A stretch of 64,000 bases of DNA from Streptococcus sanguinis (GCF_900635155.1 NZ_LR134002.1:248001-312000), one strand, 5' to 3'; positions 25,582 through 34,592 are shown, numbered from the stretch's first letter. Notes: generated by a model not told the origin, from the sequence alone. Numbers and translations: made by a program.

Positions 25582-27066
25582 ATGACATTGATGAAATTAC
25601 TGGCCATTGACCTAGGTGCTAGTTCAGGTCGTGTCATGCAAGCAATTTACAATGGCCATAGTATCCAGCTATCAGAAGTTCATCGCTTCAAAAACGAGCC
25701 GATGAACGTGAATGACGGTCTTTATTGGAATATTTTGCATTTATTTGGAGAAATCAAGATTGGGATTAAGAAAGCTTCAGCAGATGGGATTCCTATTCAA
25801 TCCATATCCGTTGATACATGGGGAGTGGATTATGCCTATCTAGACCAAAACGGAGATCTGCTCTACCAGCCGCATTGTTATCGTGACAATCGTATGGGCC
25901 AATACGAAGAAACTTTTTATAAGAAAATCAGCAAAGAGGCGCTTTTTGAGGAGACAGGTGTACAGCCTGCCTGCATTAACACTGTCCTGCAACTATTCGC
26001 TGATTTGCAGGAAAAGCCCCATTTGGCAAGAGTTGCAGAGCGCGTGCTCTTCATGCCAGATTTGATTAACTATCTTTTGTCAGGTGTTTTATCCAGCGAG
26101 TATACCATTGCCAGCAGCAGTGGTTTGCTCAATATCAATTCTCAGACATGGTCTGACAGCGTTTTTGAGACGCTAGGGATTCCTAAAAAGTGGTTTGGTG
26201 AGGTGACACAGGGAGGAAAAGTCCTGAGAAGCCTGTCGCCACGGATCACACAAGAGCTGAAAATTGAGCCTTTTGATGTCATTGCTGGGGCTGGTCATGA
26301 TACAGCGGCAGCTGTTCTGGCTATTCCTTATGCGAGTGAGCAGCCAACAGCCTTTATCTCTTGCGGTACTTGGTCTCTAGTCGGTCTAGAATCTCAGAAT
26401 CCTGTAACCAGCCAGGAAGGTTTAGCGGCCAATCTGACCAATGAAGGCTGCTTTGACGGTCGCTATCGGATTTTGAAGAATACGACAGGGCTCTGGATTA
26501 TCCAAGAACTGCAGCGGGACTGGCGCTTGCAAGGTCAGGACATCAGCTTTGCTGAAATGGTGAATCTGGCAAGAGACGTCACGAATAATCGCTCTTGGCT
26601 CAATCCCAATGACCCTATTTTTGCAGCCCCAGGAGACATGGAGGCTAAGGTCAAGGAGCGTTGTCATATGACCAACCAGCCTGTCCCTCAAAGCAAAGGA
26701 GAGGTTGTCCGAGTGGTCTTGGAAAGTCTCGCTTTTGCCTACCGTCAAACCGTGGAGCAAATTGAGAGCTTGACCGGTCAGAAAATCAAGCAGATTCACA
26801 TGGTCGGCGGCGGTATCCAAAATGAACTGCTCTGCCAGCTGACAGCTGATGTAAGCCAGAAACCAGTCCTAACAGGGCCGATTGAAGCCAGTGCTTTGGG
26901 AAATATCTTGGCACAGCTTTTGACCTTAGGTGAGATTCAAGATCGGCAGACTGCCCAAAAGCTCATCAAGGATTCAGAAAAGACCAAGCAATACCAGCCT
27001 CAAGAAGGCTCAGACTTGGCTCAATCCTATCAAGAATTTCAAGCAAGTATGAAAGTAGGAAGCTAG
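25582..27066 (+). CDS. fucK: L-fuculokinase (FGGY/rhamnulokinase-like)
   Basis: This 494-residue FGGY-family sugar kinase phosphorylates a ketose at position 1. It has the N-terminal phosphate loop LLAIDLGASSGRVM, the substrate segment SVDTWGVDYAYLD, and the C-terminal ATP motif HMVGGGIQNELLCQ. The sequence itself resembles rhamnulokinases; fuculose as substrate is inferred from fucA, fucI and fucU in the operon. The start MTLMKLL was chosen 8 bases after TTGGAGG. The stop abuts the fucU start with no gap. Confidence 0.85.
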   Translation: MTLMKLLAIDLGASSGRVMQAIYNGHSIQLSEVHRFKNEPMNVNDGLYWNILHLFGEIKIGIKKASADGIPIQSISVDTWGVDYAYLDQNGDLLYQPHCYRDNRMGQYEETFYKKISKEALFEETGVQPACINTVLQLFADLQEKPHLARVAERVLFMPDLINYLLSGVLSSEYTIASSSGLLNINSQTWSDSVFETLGIPKKWFGEVTQGGKVLRSLSPRITQELKIEPFDVIAGAGHDTAAAVLAIPYASEQPTAFISCGTWSLVGLESQNPVTSQEGLAANLTNEGCFDGRYRILKNTTGLWIIQELQRDWRLQGQDISFAEMVNLARDVTNNRSWLNPNDPIFAAPGDMEAKVKERCHMTNQPVPQSKGEVVRVVLESLAFAYRQTVEQIESLTGQKIKQIHMVGGGIQNELLCQLTADVSQKPVLTGPIEASALGNILAQLLTLGEIQDRQTAQKLIKDSEKTKQYQPQEGSDLAQSYQEFQASMKVGS

Positions 27067-27495
27067 ATGTTAAAGCATATTCCAACTATTTTAAGTCCAG
27101 AATTGGTCAAGTATCTGATGGAGATGGGGCATGGAGACGAAGTGGTCATTGCCGATGCAAACTTCCCTGCCCATCGGATTGGTCAGCGGGTTGTTCGCTG
27201 TGACGGGCACGGAGTTCCAGCGCTGCTGGATGCTATCTTGACTGTGCTGCCCTTGGATACTTATAGCGACTACCAAGCAGGTCTTATGCAGGTAGTGCCG
27301 GGAGATCCAACCGTACCAGTCATCTGGGATGACTACAAGGCTTTGTTAGAAGAGCACTATCCAGGTACAGCCATCAAAGAATTTGAACGCTTTGCTTTCT
27401 ATGAACAGGCGGAAAAAGCTTATTTGATCATCCAAACGGGCGAAGGAGCTCTATACGGCAATATCATTTTGAAAAAAGGTGTCATTGCCAGCTAA
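27067..27495 (+). CDS. fucU: L-fucose mutarotase
   Basis: FucU, of the RbsD/FucU family, interconverts the alpha and beta anomers of L-fucose so that fucose isomerase gets its preferred form. The 142-residue protein shows MLKHIPTILSPELVKYL at the start, the catalytic His region MGHGDEVVIADANFP, and the C-terminal GEGALYGNIILKKGV. It begins immediately after the fucK stop, so translation is coupled. It is the last gene before the intergenic gap that leads to fucO. Confidence 0.93.
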   Translation: MLKHIPTILSPELVKYLMEMGHGDEVVIADANFPAHRIGQRVVRCDGHGVPALLDAILTVLPLDTYSDYQAGLMQVVPGDPTVPVIWDDYKALLEEHYPGTAIKEFERFAFYEQAEKAYLIIQTGEGALYGNIILKKGVIAS

Positions 27496-27595
27496 TGAAA
27501 AAACAGGTAAGAGGTGGACAAGGTTGCTTCTGGAAAGGAATGCCCTTGTTCCTCATCCTTATCTGGGACTTTCTTTGCTTTTTTTATCAATTAAC

Positions 27596-27613
27596 TTGTT
27601 AAAAAAATCACAA
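27596..27613. promoter_or_regulatory. Rex-like operator upstream of fucO
   Basis: TTGTTAAAAAAATCACAA matches the Rex consensus TTGTGA-N6-TCACAA with one mismatch. Rex represses fermentative alcohol dehydrogenases and related genes until NADH rises. The site lies 69 bases before the fucO start and close to the likely promoter. An imperfect inverted repeat at 27507-27563 may be a weak fucU terminator. Confidence 0.55.
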
Positions 27614-27681
27614 AAATCTTGCAAAAAGCAAAATTTTGCAGTATCGTTATATTAACAACATAAATTAAAAGGAGAAAATAT

Positions 27682-28833
27682 ATGTCTACATTTTACGTAC
27701 CCGCTGTCAATCTTATTGGCAAAGGTGTTGTCAAGGAAGTTGGGCCTTATGTTAAGGAGCTGGGTTATAGCAAGGCCTTGCTAGTGACGGATAAATTTAT
27801 CAAAGGCAGTGATATCCTGCCCCAAATCCTAGCACCACTAGATGTGGAAGGCATCCAGTATGTGGTCTTCAGCGATGTTGAGCCAAACCCAACTTGTAAG
27901 AACGTCATGGATGGTGTGGGTGCTCTAAAAGAACACAACTGTGACTTCATCATCAGTGTTGGCGGAGGTTCACCGCAGGATGCGGCTAGCTGTATTTCAG
28001 TTATTGCGACAAATGGTGGCAAACCACAAGACTACGAAGGTTTGCACAAGTCTGCTAAGAAAGGTCTGCCGGTGGTGGCTATCAATACTACAGCGGGGAC
28101 TTCAGCTGAAATTACCATTAACTATGTCATCACAGATGAGGAACGCAAGGTTAAGATGGTTATGGTGGACAAGAATAGCTTGGCCCTGATCTCGGTCAAT
28201 GACCCTGAACTCATGGTATCCAAACCAGCTGCCCTCACAGCAGCAACAGGGATGGATGCTTTGACTCACGCGGTCGAAGCTCTCGTCACACCAGGAGCCT
28301 ACGGTGTAACCAAGAAATTATCTATCGGAGCTATTGAACTTATCAAGGAATACCTTCCTCGTGCGGTTGCAAATGGCCATGATATTGAAGCGCGTGAAGG
28401 CATGGTGAATGCCATCTTCCTTGGCGGTATGTCCTTTAACAATGCTGGTCTAGGTTATGTTCACTCTATGGCTCACCAGCTTGGGGCAGTTTACAATCTG
28501 CCGCACGGTGTCTGCTGTGCCATGCTCCTGCCAGTTGTAGAGCGTGAAAATGCTAAACGGGTACCAGAAGCTTTCCGCAATGTTGCCAAAGCTCTTGGTC
28601 TGCAAATCGAAGGCAAGACTGACGAAGAATGCGCTAGTTATGCTATTTCTGAAATCGAAAAACTGTCTGAAACGGTTGGTATTCCGAAGAAACTCACTGA
28701 ACTTGGTATCGAAGAAAAAGACTTTGACTTTGACTACCTATCTAGAAACGCTTTGATTGATGCTTGTGCGCCAGGCAATCCATTCATGCCAACTCTAGAA
28801 GAAACGATTGCATTTTATAAAGAACTCTTCTAA
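27682..28833 (+). CDS. fucO: iron-containing alcohol dehydrogenase, probable lactaldehyde reductase
   Basis: This 383-residue protein is a group III iron-dependent alcohol dehydrogenase. It has the NAD-binding GGGSPQDAA and TTAGTSAE segments, and the metal-binding pattern GMDALTHAVEAL with HSMAHQLGAVYNLPHG. In the fucose pathway it would reduce L-lactaldehyde to 1,2-propanediol and regenerate NAD+. 1,3-propanediol dehydrogenases have the same architecture, so the substrate is inferred from location. The separate Rex-like site and gap suggest redox control independent of the main operon. Confidence 0.85.
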   Translation: MSTFYVPAVNLIGKGVVKEVGPYVKELGYSKALLVTDKFIKGSDILPQILAPLDVEGIQYVVFSDVEPNPTCKNVMDGVGALKEHNCDFIISVGGGSPQDAASCISVIATNGGKPQDYEGLHKSAKKGLPVVAINTTAGTSAEITINYVITDEERKVKMVMVDKNSLALISVNDPELMVSKPAALTAATGMDALTHAVEALVTPGAYGVTKKLSIGAIELIKEYLPRAVANGHDIEAREGMVNAIFLGGMSFNNAGLGYVHSMAHQLGAVYNLPHGVCCAMLLPVVERENAKRVPEAFRNVAKALGLQIEGKTDEECASYAISEIEKLSETVGIPKKLTELGIEEKDFDFDYLSRNALIDACAPGNPFMPTLEETIAFYKELF

Positions 28834-28860
28834 GAACGAAAAAATTCTGCTGAAACAAAT

Positions 28861-28897
28861 AAGGCTCTGCATGACTCTAACTTGCAGGGCTTTTTTT
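28861..28897 (+). terminator. fucO terminator
   Basis: GCTCTGCA pairs with TGCAGGGC (one G-U) around a 10-base loop, followed by seven T residues. Confidence 0.85.
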
Positions 28898-28958
28898 ATA
28901 GGAAAGAAAAGGACCTAAACGACAATTTCGATTACATTCGTAAATTTATTTTAAAAAA

Positions 28959-29282
28959 TTATGTAAAATCTATTGACAAATAAATTCTGTCATGATAAAA
29001 TTACAACTGTAAACAAAAAAGTTTACGTAAATTTAATCAGAAGGTATGAATACAGCCGGAAGGCAATTATTTTTGGGAGGATTATAAATTATGTAAAATT
29101 ATCTTCGTCTGAAAGAGATTTGATTCACTCATAAAAGTAGAGACTGACTCAGTCTTGATTTTTGGGAATCGAATAAGTTATGTAAAATAATAGATTGGAG
29201 AAGATCTCCCAAATGAATATTTATAGTGGATAAGGAAGAGATTTCTTATCTGAAATTTTGGTAAAAATAAAAATTATGTAAA
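28959..29282 (+). repeat. spaced TTATGTAAA motifs in the clpL control region and leader
   Basis: TTATGTAAA occurs at 28959, 29089, 29178 and 29274, with a near copy TTACGTAAA at 29023. Spacings are 64, 66, 89 and 96 bases. Each exact copy contains ATGTAA, a start codon followed at once by a stop; the copy at 29089 follows GGGAGG by 10 bases. The copies have little similarity outside the motif. They could be protein-binding sites or minimal start-stop elements in the clpL leader. Confidence 0.5.
28973..29001 (+). promoter_or_regulatory. clpL promoter
   Basis: TTGACA (28973-28978) and TAAAAT (28996-29001) are spaced by 17 bases, with a TG two bases before the -10. This would start a leader of about 300 nucleotides before clpL. 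A hairpin GTAAAC/GTTTAC lies at about 29009-29026. No CtsR or CIRCE heat-shock operator was found. Confidence 0.7.
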
Positions 29283-29312
29283 GCGAAAAATGAAGAAAAG
29301 TGAGGCAATGCT

Positions 29313-31451
29313 ATGAACAACAACTACAACAATTTTAACAATATGGACGACCTTTTCAACCAACTCATGGGGCGCATGGGCGGCTACAACAGCGAACACC
29401 GGCGCTACTTGATTAATGGTAGAGAGGTCACACCGGAAGAGTTTGCTCAGTACCGGGCTACTGGCAAGCTCCCTGGTCAAGGAGCGGGTGAGCAGACTAG
29501 CCAAACTGCTGGTCATGGACCTAAGCAGGATGGCATCTTGGCCAAGCTGGGTCGTAATCTGACTCAGGAAGCGCGTGATGGTAAGTTAGATCCAGTCATT
29601 GGGCGCAATAAGGAAATCCAAGAAACTGCCGAAATCCTTTCCCGCCGGACTAAGAATAATCCTGTATTGGTTGGAGATGCCGGAGTTGGTAAGACAGCTG
29701 TCGTAGAAGGATTGGCTCAGGCTATCGTCAATGGTGACGTGCCAGCGGCCATCAAGAACAAGGAAATTATCTCTGTTGATATTTCTGGTCTGGAAGCTGG
29801 TACTCAATATCGCGGTAGCTTTGAAGAAAATATTCAAAACTTAGTCAATGAAGTTAAGGAAGCCGGCAACATTATCCTCTTCTTTGATGAAATCCATCAA
29901 ATCCTAGGAGCAGGATCTATCGGTGGAGACAGCGGTTCTAAGGGACTAGCGGATATTCTCAAACCAGCACTTTCTCGTGGAGAGTTGACCGTTATCGGGG
30001 CAACTACTCAGGACGAGTACCGTAACACCATTCTCAAAAATGCAGCTCTGGCTCGCCGGTTCAATGAAGTCAAGGTCAATGCACCGTCTGCTGAGGATAC
30101 TTATCAGATTCTTCGAGGCATTCGGGACCTGTATGAAAAGCACCACAATGTCATCCTGCCGGATGAAGTGCTGAAAGCGGCTGTGGACTACTCTGTTCAG
30201 TATATTCCACAGCGGAGCTTGCCAGACAAGGCCATTGACCTAGTCGATGTGACTGCTGCTCATTTGGCAGCCCAACATCCAGTAACCGATGTTCATGCGG
30301 TTGAACATGAGATTGCTGAGCAAAAAGACAAGCAGGAAGCAGCTGTTGAAAAAGAAGATTATGAAGCAGCTCTGAATGCCAAGACCCGCATTGAAGAGCT
30401 GGAAAAGAAAATTCAAAACCACACCGAGGATATGAAGGTGACTGCTACGGTCAACGATGTAGCAGAGTCTGTTGAGCGGATGACAGGAGTGCCTGTCTCA
30501 CAGATGGGTGCCAGCGACATTGAGCGCCTCAAGGGCATGAATGACCGTCTCAAAGCCAAGGTTATTGGTCAAGACAAGGCTGTAGAAGCTGTGGCTAGGG
30601 CTATCCGCCGTAACCGTGCAGGCTTTGATGAAGGCAACCGTCCAATCGGAAGCTTCCTCTTTGTTGGTCCGACAGGTGTCGGCAAGACTGAGCTGGCTAA
30701 GCAATTAGCTTTGGATATGTTCGGTACCAAGGAAGCCATCATCCGTCTGGATATGTCAGAATACTCCGACCGGACTGCCGTTTCCAAGTTGATTGGTACC
30801 ACTGCGGGCTATGTCGGCTATGATGATAACAGCAATACCTTGACCGAGCGTGTGCGCCGCAATCCTTACTCTATCATCCTCTTGGATGAGATTGAAAAGG
30901 CGGATCCACAGGTGATTACCCTTCTCCTTCAAGTTCTGGATGACGGTCGTTTGACGGACGGTCAAGGGAATACAGTCAACTTCAAGAACACGGTTATCAT
31001 TGCGACTTCCAATGCTGGCTTTGGCTATGAAGCAGGCTTGGAAGAGGATGCAGAAAAGCCTGATCTGATGGATCGACTCAAAGCTTATTTCCGTCCAGAG
31101 TTTCTCAATCGTTTTAACGCGGTTATTGAGTTCTCTCATCTCAAGAAAGAAGATTTGATGGAGATTGTGAATCTCATGCTGATCGAAGTAAATCAAACCT
31201 TGAGCAAGAAAGAAATTGATCTGGCTGTATCTGATGCAGCTAAGGAATTCCTGCGCGATGCTGGTTATGACCAAGTCATGGGTGTTCGTCCGCTCCGTCG
31301 TGTCATCGAGCAGCAAATTCGTGACAAGGTGACTGACTTCCACTTGGATAATCTAGATGCTAAGCACTTGACGGCCGATTTGGAAGATGGTGTCTTGGTT
31401 ATCCGGGAAAAAGGCGCTGCCGCATCTGAAGAAGACAAGCAGGCAGAATAA
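29313..31451 (+). CDS. clpL: Clp ATPase chaperone ClpL
   Basis: ClpL is a stress-induced HSP100 disaggregase of streptococci and relatives that does not need ClpP. The 712-residue protein begins with the Asn-rich [20 protein letters not shown] typical of ClpL. The first AAA+ domain has Walker A GDAGVGKT at residues 121-128. A short coiled-coil middle region lies near residues 330-370 and the second AAA+ domain has GPTGVGKT at 452-459. Both Walker B motifs (LFFDEIHQ and ILLDEIEKA) are intact. It has its own promoter and terminator. Confidence 0.96.
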   Translation: MNNNYNNFNNMDDLFNQLMGRMGGYNSEHRRYLINGREVTPEEFAQYRATGKLPGQGAGEQTSQTAGHGPKQDGILAKLGRNLTQEARDGKLDPVIGRNKEIQETAEILSRRTKNNPVLVGDAGVGKTAVVEGLAQAIVNGDVPAAIKNKEIISVDISGLEAGTQYRGSFEENIQNLVNEVKEAGNIILFFDEIHQILGAGSIGGDSGSKGLADILKPALSRGELTVIGATTQDEYRNTILKNAALARRFNEVKVNAPSAEDTYQILRGIRDLYEKHHNVILPDEVLKAAVDYSVQYIPQRSLPDKAIDLVDVTAAHLAAQHPVTDVHAVEHEIAEQKDKQEAAVEKEDYEAALNAKTRIEELEKKIQNHTEDMKVTATVNDVAESVERMTGVPVSQMGASDIERLKGMNDRLKAKVIGQDKAVEAVARAIRRNRAGFDEGNRPIGSFLFVGPTGVGKTELAKQLALDMFGTKEAIIRLDMSEYSDRTAVSKLIGTTAGYVGYDDNSNTLTERVRRNPYSIILLDEIEKADPQVITLLLQVLDDGRLTDGQGNTVNFKNTVIIATSNAGFGYEAGLEEDAEKPDLMDRLKAYFRPEFLNRFNAVIEFSHLKKEDLMEIVNLMLIEVNQTLSKKEIDLAVSDAAKEFLRDAGYDQVMGVRPLRRVIEQQIRDKVTDFHLDNLDAKHLTADLEDGVLVIREKGAAASEEDKQAE

Positions 31452-31476
31452 ATCTTACTAAGTTAATTAAGTTTTT

Positions 31477-31513
31477 AAAGACCTCCTTCTTAGATGAAGG
31501 TAGGTCTTTTTTT
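31477..31513 (+). terminator. clpL terminator
   Basis: AAAGACC and CTTC pair with GAAG and GGTCTTT around a short loop, followed by a T-run. Confidence 0.8.
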
Positions 31514-31630
31514 GTTGAGTAGGAATTCCAAATAAATCCCCTTTCTGGAAATTAATTAGCATTTATCCCAAAATCTCAACTTAATCCTTCTTGACAACAC
31601 CTAAAAGAAATGTTGCTATTAGGTATATAA

Positions 31631-31748
31631 AAATTGGAATCTGATGCTGATGAAAAGCCAGAATTGATTAAGAAGTATCGGTAAAATGAAACAAAGTTTT
31701 GATATTGCCGAAGCAGTCAATGACTCGAATCAACCTAGCTTTTCTTAA
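31631..31748 (+). pseudogene. possible gene remnants upstream of the serine hydrolase
   Basis: The 366-base gap after clpL holds two short protein-like runs: KLESDADEKPELIKKYR then stop (31631-31684), and MKQSFDIAEAVNDSNQPSFS then stop (31686-31748). Neither is long enough to be a clear gene, and the first has no start codon. They may be pieces of decayed genes. A TTGACA at 31591 and an ACCTAA/TTAGGT inverted repeat lie just upstream. Confidence 0.2.
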
Positions 31749-31817
31749 ATAAGAGATTAGGCTCGCATGCTGTAGGATTTTCAAGGAAAAATTTAGACAA
31801 TTTGGAGGAAGGCAGCA

Positions 31818-32822
31818 ATGACAACTTTTCTAAAAAGCAGGCAACTTTATGAAGCCAGTATATTAGCCTATCAGGGGGAACAACTCTATTTGGAAGAAAA
31901 CAAGGGACAGATGACGAGTGACACGCCTTTTGCCATTGCCAGTATTTCCAAGTTATATACTGATGCGATTGTTTTTCAGCTGATTGACCAAGGAAAGCTG
32001 ACCTATGATACAAGCTTGACGGATATTTTACCGCCAGAAGTGACCAAGCATTTGCCTCAAGCTGAGCAGGTCACTGTACGGCATCTGCTGGATCAAATAT
32101 CTGGCTTTCCGAATTATGAAATGGACCGTCAAACTAGTGGAAAGATTTTGATAGAAGACTTGTACAAAGCCGATCGGCGGGTAGCTTTTGAGGAAGCGCT
32201 GGGAATCTTGGCAGAATTGCCAGCTAGATCATGTCTGGATGGAGATAAAGCCTACTACGCTGATATCAATGCTATGCTCTTAGGAAAAATGGCTGAAACA
32301 GTGACCGGGCAGACTGCTGAGCAACTCTTAGAACACATCATTTGCCAGCCGCTTCAGCTTAGTCAGACCCATTGGGCGACAGGCCATGAGAAACTTGCTC
32401 CCCTATACAATGGCCAGCAGTCTATAGCTTTTCAAGCCTATCTTTCCAGTCAAGTCTACCAAGGCGGTATTGTGGCGACTAACAGGGAGTTAATGACCTT
32501 TATCCGTGCTTTCTTTACTGGCAGATTGTTTGCAAAGTCCCATATTCAGCAGCCGGCTTTTCGCCCTATTCAATTCCGCCCTCTCAAGTATGGCAGCGGT
32601 ATGATGCAGCTGACAATCAGCTCCTTCATGTCTCTTTTTTTCGGTGGCGCGCATGAAATTCGCGGCCATAGTGGGATAACAGGAAGTTTCGCCTTTTATT
32701 GTCCAGAAAAGGATGTCTTTGTCACAGGTACCTTCAACCAGACAAAAAAACGTCCCTACCCTACCATTTTTCGGGCTATTGAGGCCGGTGTCAAGAGACA
32801 GAAGGATTTAAAACAAGAGTGA
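31818..32822 (+). CDS. beta-lactamase family serine hydrolase
   Basis: This 334-residue protein belongs to the class C beta-lactamase / DD-peptidase fold family (Pfam Beta-lactamase). It has the S42-I-S-K45 nucleophile motif, a Y-A-D triad at about 147-149 where Y-x-N is usual, and H284-S-G286 as the third motif. There is no signal peptide, so it is predicted to be cytoplasmic. Members act as esterases, peptidases or transpeptidase-like enzymes, and the substrate cannot be read from the sequence. It has a GGAGGAAG ribosome-binding site. Confidence 0.8.
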   Translation: MTTFLKSRQLYEASILAYQGEQLYLEENKGQMTSDTPFAIASISKLYTDAIVFQLIDQGKLTYDTSLTDILPPEVTKHLPQAEQVTVRHLLDQISGFPNYEMDRQTSGKILIEDLYKADRRVAFEEALGILAELPARSCLDGDKAYYADINAMLLGKMAETVTGQTAEQLLEHIICQPLQLSQTHWATGHEKLAPLYNGQQSIAFQAYLSSQVYQGGIVATNRELMTFIRAFFTGRLFAKSHIQQPAFRPIQFRPLKYGSGMMQLTISSFMSLFFGGAHEIRGHSGITGSFAFYCPEKDVFVTGTFNQTKKRPYPTIFRAIEAGVKRQKDLKQE

Positions 32823-32852
32823 TGAATAATTTTTTGACAAAAGGAGACTGCT

Positions 32853-33731
32853 ATGAAACAGTCCATAACTACAATTAAGCGCAATATCATTATCTTTGCA
32901 TTCTTCAGCACCCTATGTGGTTGGATTGGTTATGTTGTTGATAAAGTAACCGGCCAAGCTCATTACGAAAATATCGGAACAGAGATAGGAAGCGGCTCTT
33001 TAGGGATGCTGATTTGGCTGGTAACTCCCTTAATCTGTACCATCTTTCTTCGAAGCTTTGGCGGAGACGGCTGGAAAGAGGCAGGTTTTTCCATTAATTT
33101 TAATAATAACAAAAAATTATACCTTGTTAGTTTTTTAGTCTACCCTCTTGTTACGATGATAGTGATATTCTTGGGATTGATGACACAAGGCATCAGAGTG
33201 ACAGATGTGAAGGTTGAGTTCACGGCCTATCTTGGAATCTTGTTAACACAGATAGGAACTCAATTCATAAAAAATATTTTTGAAGAATCTGTTTGGAGGG
33301 CATATCTTACCAATCAATTAATCAAATTAAAATTATCCGACTTAAAACTATATCTACTTGTTGGCTTTATCTGGTGGATTTGGCATCTGCCTTACATTAT
33401 GAAGTTTCTATCTGAGAGAGAAATCCAAAATACCTTGCCGGTTGGAAGGTTTACATTCTTCCTTATCGGGATGATAACTGTTGCATGTTGGACGGTCATG
33501 TATACAGAGATTTTTAGAATTACCAAGTCTGTTTGGCCTCTAGTTATTATGCACACTATGGAGGATGCGGTTATAAATCCTTTACTATTACTAGGATTTG
33601 TCTCAGTAGAAAAAAATCAGGCTTTCATCTTCTCGCTTTCAGTGGGGATGATTCCGACTATTCTTTATTTAACAGTTGGTCTAGCTATACGAAAATGGAG
33701 GAAAAAACAGGAGTATGGAAAGGCGAGCTAA
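32853..33731 (+). CDS. CPBP-family intramembrane metalloprotease
   Basis: This 292-residue membrane protein has about seven hydrophobic segments and the CPBP (Abi/CAAX protease-like) motifs. EESVWR (E144, E145, R149) is followed by IWWIWHLPYI with the second His motif and MHTMEDAV with the third. In Gram-positive bacteria such proteins are linked to bacteriocin immunity or to prenyl-type processing, but no bacteriocin gene is seen here. Codon use is more AT-rich than in the core genes. Confidence 0.78.
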   Translation: MKQSITTIKRNIIIFAFFSTLCGWIGYVVDKVTGQAHYENIGTEIGSGSLGMLIWLVTPLICTIFLRSFGGDGWKEAGFSINFNNNKKLYLVSFLVYPLVTMIVIFLGLMTQGIRVTDVKVEFTAYLGILLTQIGTQFIKNIFEESVWRAYLTNQLIKLKLSDLKLYLLVGFIWWIWHLPYIMKFLSEREIQNTLPVGRFTFFLIGMITVACWTVMYTEIFRITKSVWPLVIMHTMEDAVINPLLLLGFVSVEKNQAFIFSLSVGMIPTILYLTVGLAIRKWRKKQEYGKAS

Positions 33732-33939
33732 CAAAGTAAGAAAAGAAGATAATATTAATTCTTTTTTTCTATCTTAATAGAGGCAAAAGGCTCTCATAAG
33801 TCTATAAAAGTGGGAAAAGTTGACATTTTAATGAGTTATGTTCTAATTTTTTTGTACATTTTCAAGTTTTTATATATGTAAATGTCAGAAAAAAGTGTAT
33901 AATGGATTAGTAAATTAAATTTTAGGAGAGGATTTAATT

Positions 33940-34197
33940 ATGAAAAAGTTGGATATTACAACCATGCCTGACTATAGGAAAGTCGAGGCTGTTGTTCAGT
34001 TGTTAGTTAATGGAACCTTAACTAGTTATCGAATTGCGACGGATGCAAACATCAGCAAGATGAGTATCCTGACCTTAACTAAAGGGACCAGTAAGATTAA
34101 GAACATTACTTATCAAACTGCGATGGCCTTAATTAATTGGTATGAAGAAAACCATGAAAAATACGGCATCACCATTCATCAAAAGGCCGCAGGATAG
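33940..34197 (+). CDS. small helix-turn-helix protein
   Basis: This 85-residue protein looks like a compact DNA-binding domain. The segment LVNGTLTSYRIATDANISKMSILTLTKG (split around residue 32-47) reads as a helix-turn-helix with a Ser/Thr-rich recognition helix. No effector domain is present. A TATAAT -10 lies at 33898-33903 and AGGAGAGG serves as ribosome-binding site. It stands alone and is followed by a terminator. Its target is unknown. Confidence 0.65.
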   Translation: MKKLDITTMPDYRKVEAVVQLLVNGTLTSYRIATDANISKMSILTLTKGTSKIKNITYQTAMALINWYEENHEKYGITIHQKAAG

Positions 34198-34224
34198 TCT
34201 AAAACTATGATGTAGCTCAACCCT

Positions 34225-34257
34225 AACCCAGCTAACCATTTGGATAGATGGGTTTTT
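34225..34257 (+). terminator. terminator of the small HTH gene
   Basis: AACCCA pairs with TGGGTT, with inner pairs CTA/TAG and CC/GG, and five T residues follow. Confidence 0.7.
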
Positions 34258-34271
34258 CTATGCCTCTTAAT

Positions 34272-34344
34272 GAGACAAGCCGTGGGCGCAGTCGAATTTA
34301 GAGGCATTGATGCAGACTGAGCGTAAGCGAAGTCTACGTTCCGC
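34272..34344 (+). repeat. intergenic structured repeat, unit 1
   Basis: The unit has an A part (GAGACAAGCC, then GCGCAGTCGAATTTAG) and a B part (GGCATTGATGC, then AGACT-GAGCGTAAGCGA-AGTCT and GTTCCGC). The B part folds as a hairpin with AGACT paired to AGTCT. The same A and B modules recur at 34386-34432 and 34444-34486. It does not encode protein. Confidence 0.6.
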
Positions 34345-34385
34345 TAATTTTTTAGCGATTGCTGGCTCATAGAGTCAATAAGAGC

Positions 34386-34432
34386 TTAGAGGCATAGATG
34401 CAGTTTGAGCGTTAGCGAAAACTAGGTTCCGC
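34386..34432 (+). repeat. intergenic structured repeat, unit 2 (B part)
   Basis: This copy reads TTAGAGGCATAGATGC, then AGTTT-GAGCGTTAGCGA-AAACT and GGTTCCGC. Compared with unit 1 both arms of the hairpin have changed but pairing is kept (AGACT/AGTCT against AGTTT/AAACT). This compensatory change is evidence for a conserved RNA or cruciform structure. Confidence 0.6.
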
Positions 34433-34443
34433 AAAAACTTCAT

Positions 34444-34486
34444 GAGACAAGCCACATGCGCAGTCGAATTTAGGAGCAGCGATGCT
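34444..34486 (+). repeat. intergenic structured repeat, unit 3 (A part)
   Basis: This copy repeats the A part: GAGACAAGCC, then a 4-base variable segment and GCGCAGTCGAATTTAG. It ends in a hairpin GAGCA-GCGA-TGCTC with a GNRA tetraloop in place of the B part. The order A-B, B, A suggests rearranged or nested insertions of one element. Confidence 0.55.
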
Positions 34487-34504
34487 CACTTTCTTACTTT
34501 TTTT

Positions 34505-34528
34505 CTGTCCTTATGGGCAGATTTTTTT
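34505..34528 (+). terminator. terminator-like hairpin after the repeats
   Basis: CTGTCC pairs with GGGCAG (one G-U) around TTAT and is followed by ATTTTTTT. Confidence 0.6.
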
Positions 34529-34534
34529 GACAGT

Positions 34535-34574
34535 CCAAGAGTGAACAGTCACCTGTGTAATTCTTGGTCTTTTT
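34535..34574 (+). terminator. second terminator-like hairpin upstream of tkt
   Basis: CCAAGA pairs with TCTTGG across a 21-base partly paired loop and is followed by TCTTTTT. It abuts the cre site that begins at 34574. Confidence 0.4.
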
Positions 34575-34587
34575 GTTACCGCTTTCA
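34574..34587 (+). promoter_or_regulatory. cre site (CcpA) upstream of tkt
   Basis: TGTTACCGCTTTCA matches the consensus TGWNANCGNTNWCA at every defined position. It lies just upstream of a TATAAT at 34593-34598, over the expected -35 region, so CcpA binding should affect that promoter. Confidence 0.7.
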
Positions 34588-34592
34588 AGATT

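Noticed and set aside
28960..29312. CtsR or CIRCE heat-shock operator ahead of clpL
   Set aside because: Neither the GGTCAAA heptad repeat nor the TTAGCACTC inverted repeat was found on either strand.
34272..34486. CRISPR or tRNA-like array
   Set aside because: The units are partial, differ in order and have no regular spacers; no tRNA cloverleaf or CCA end is visible.
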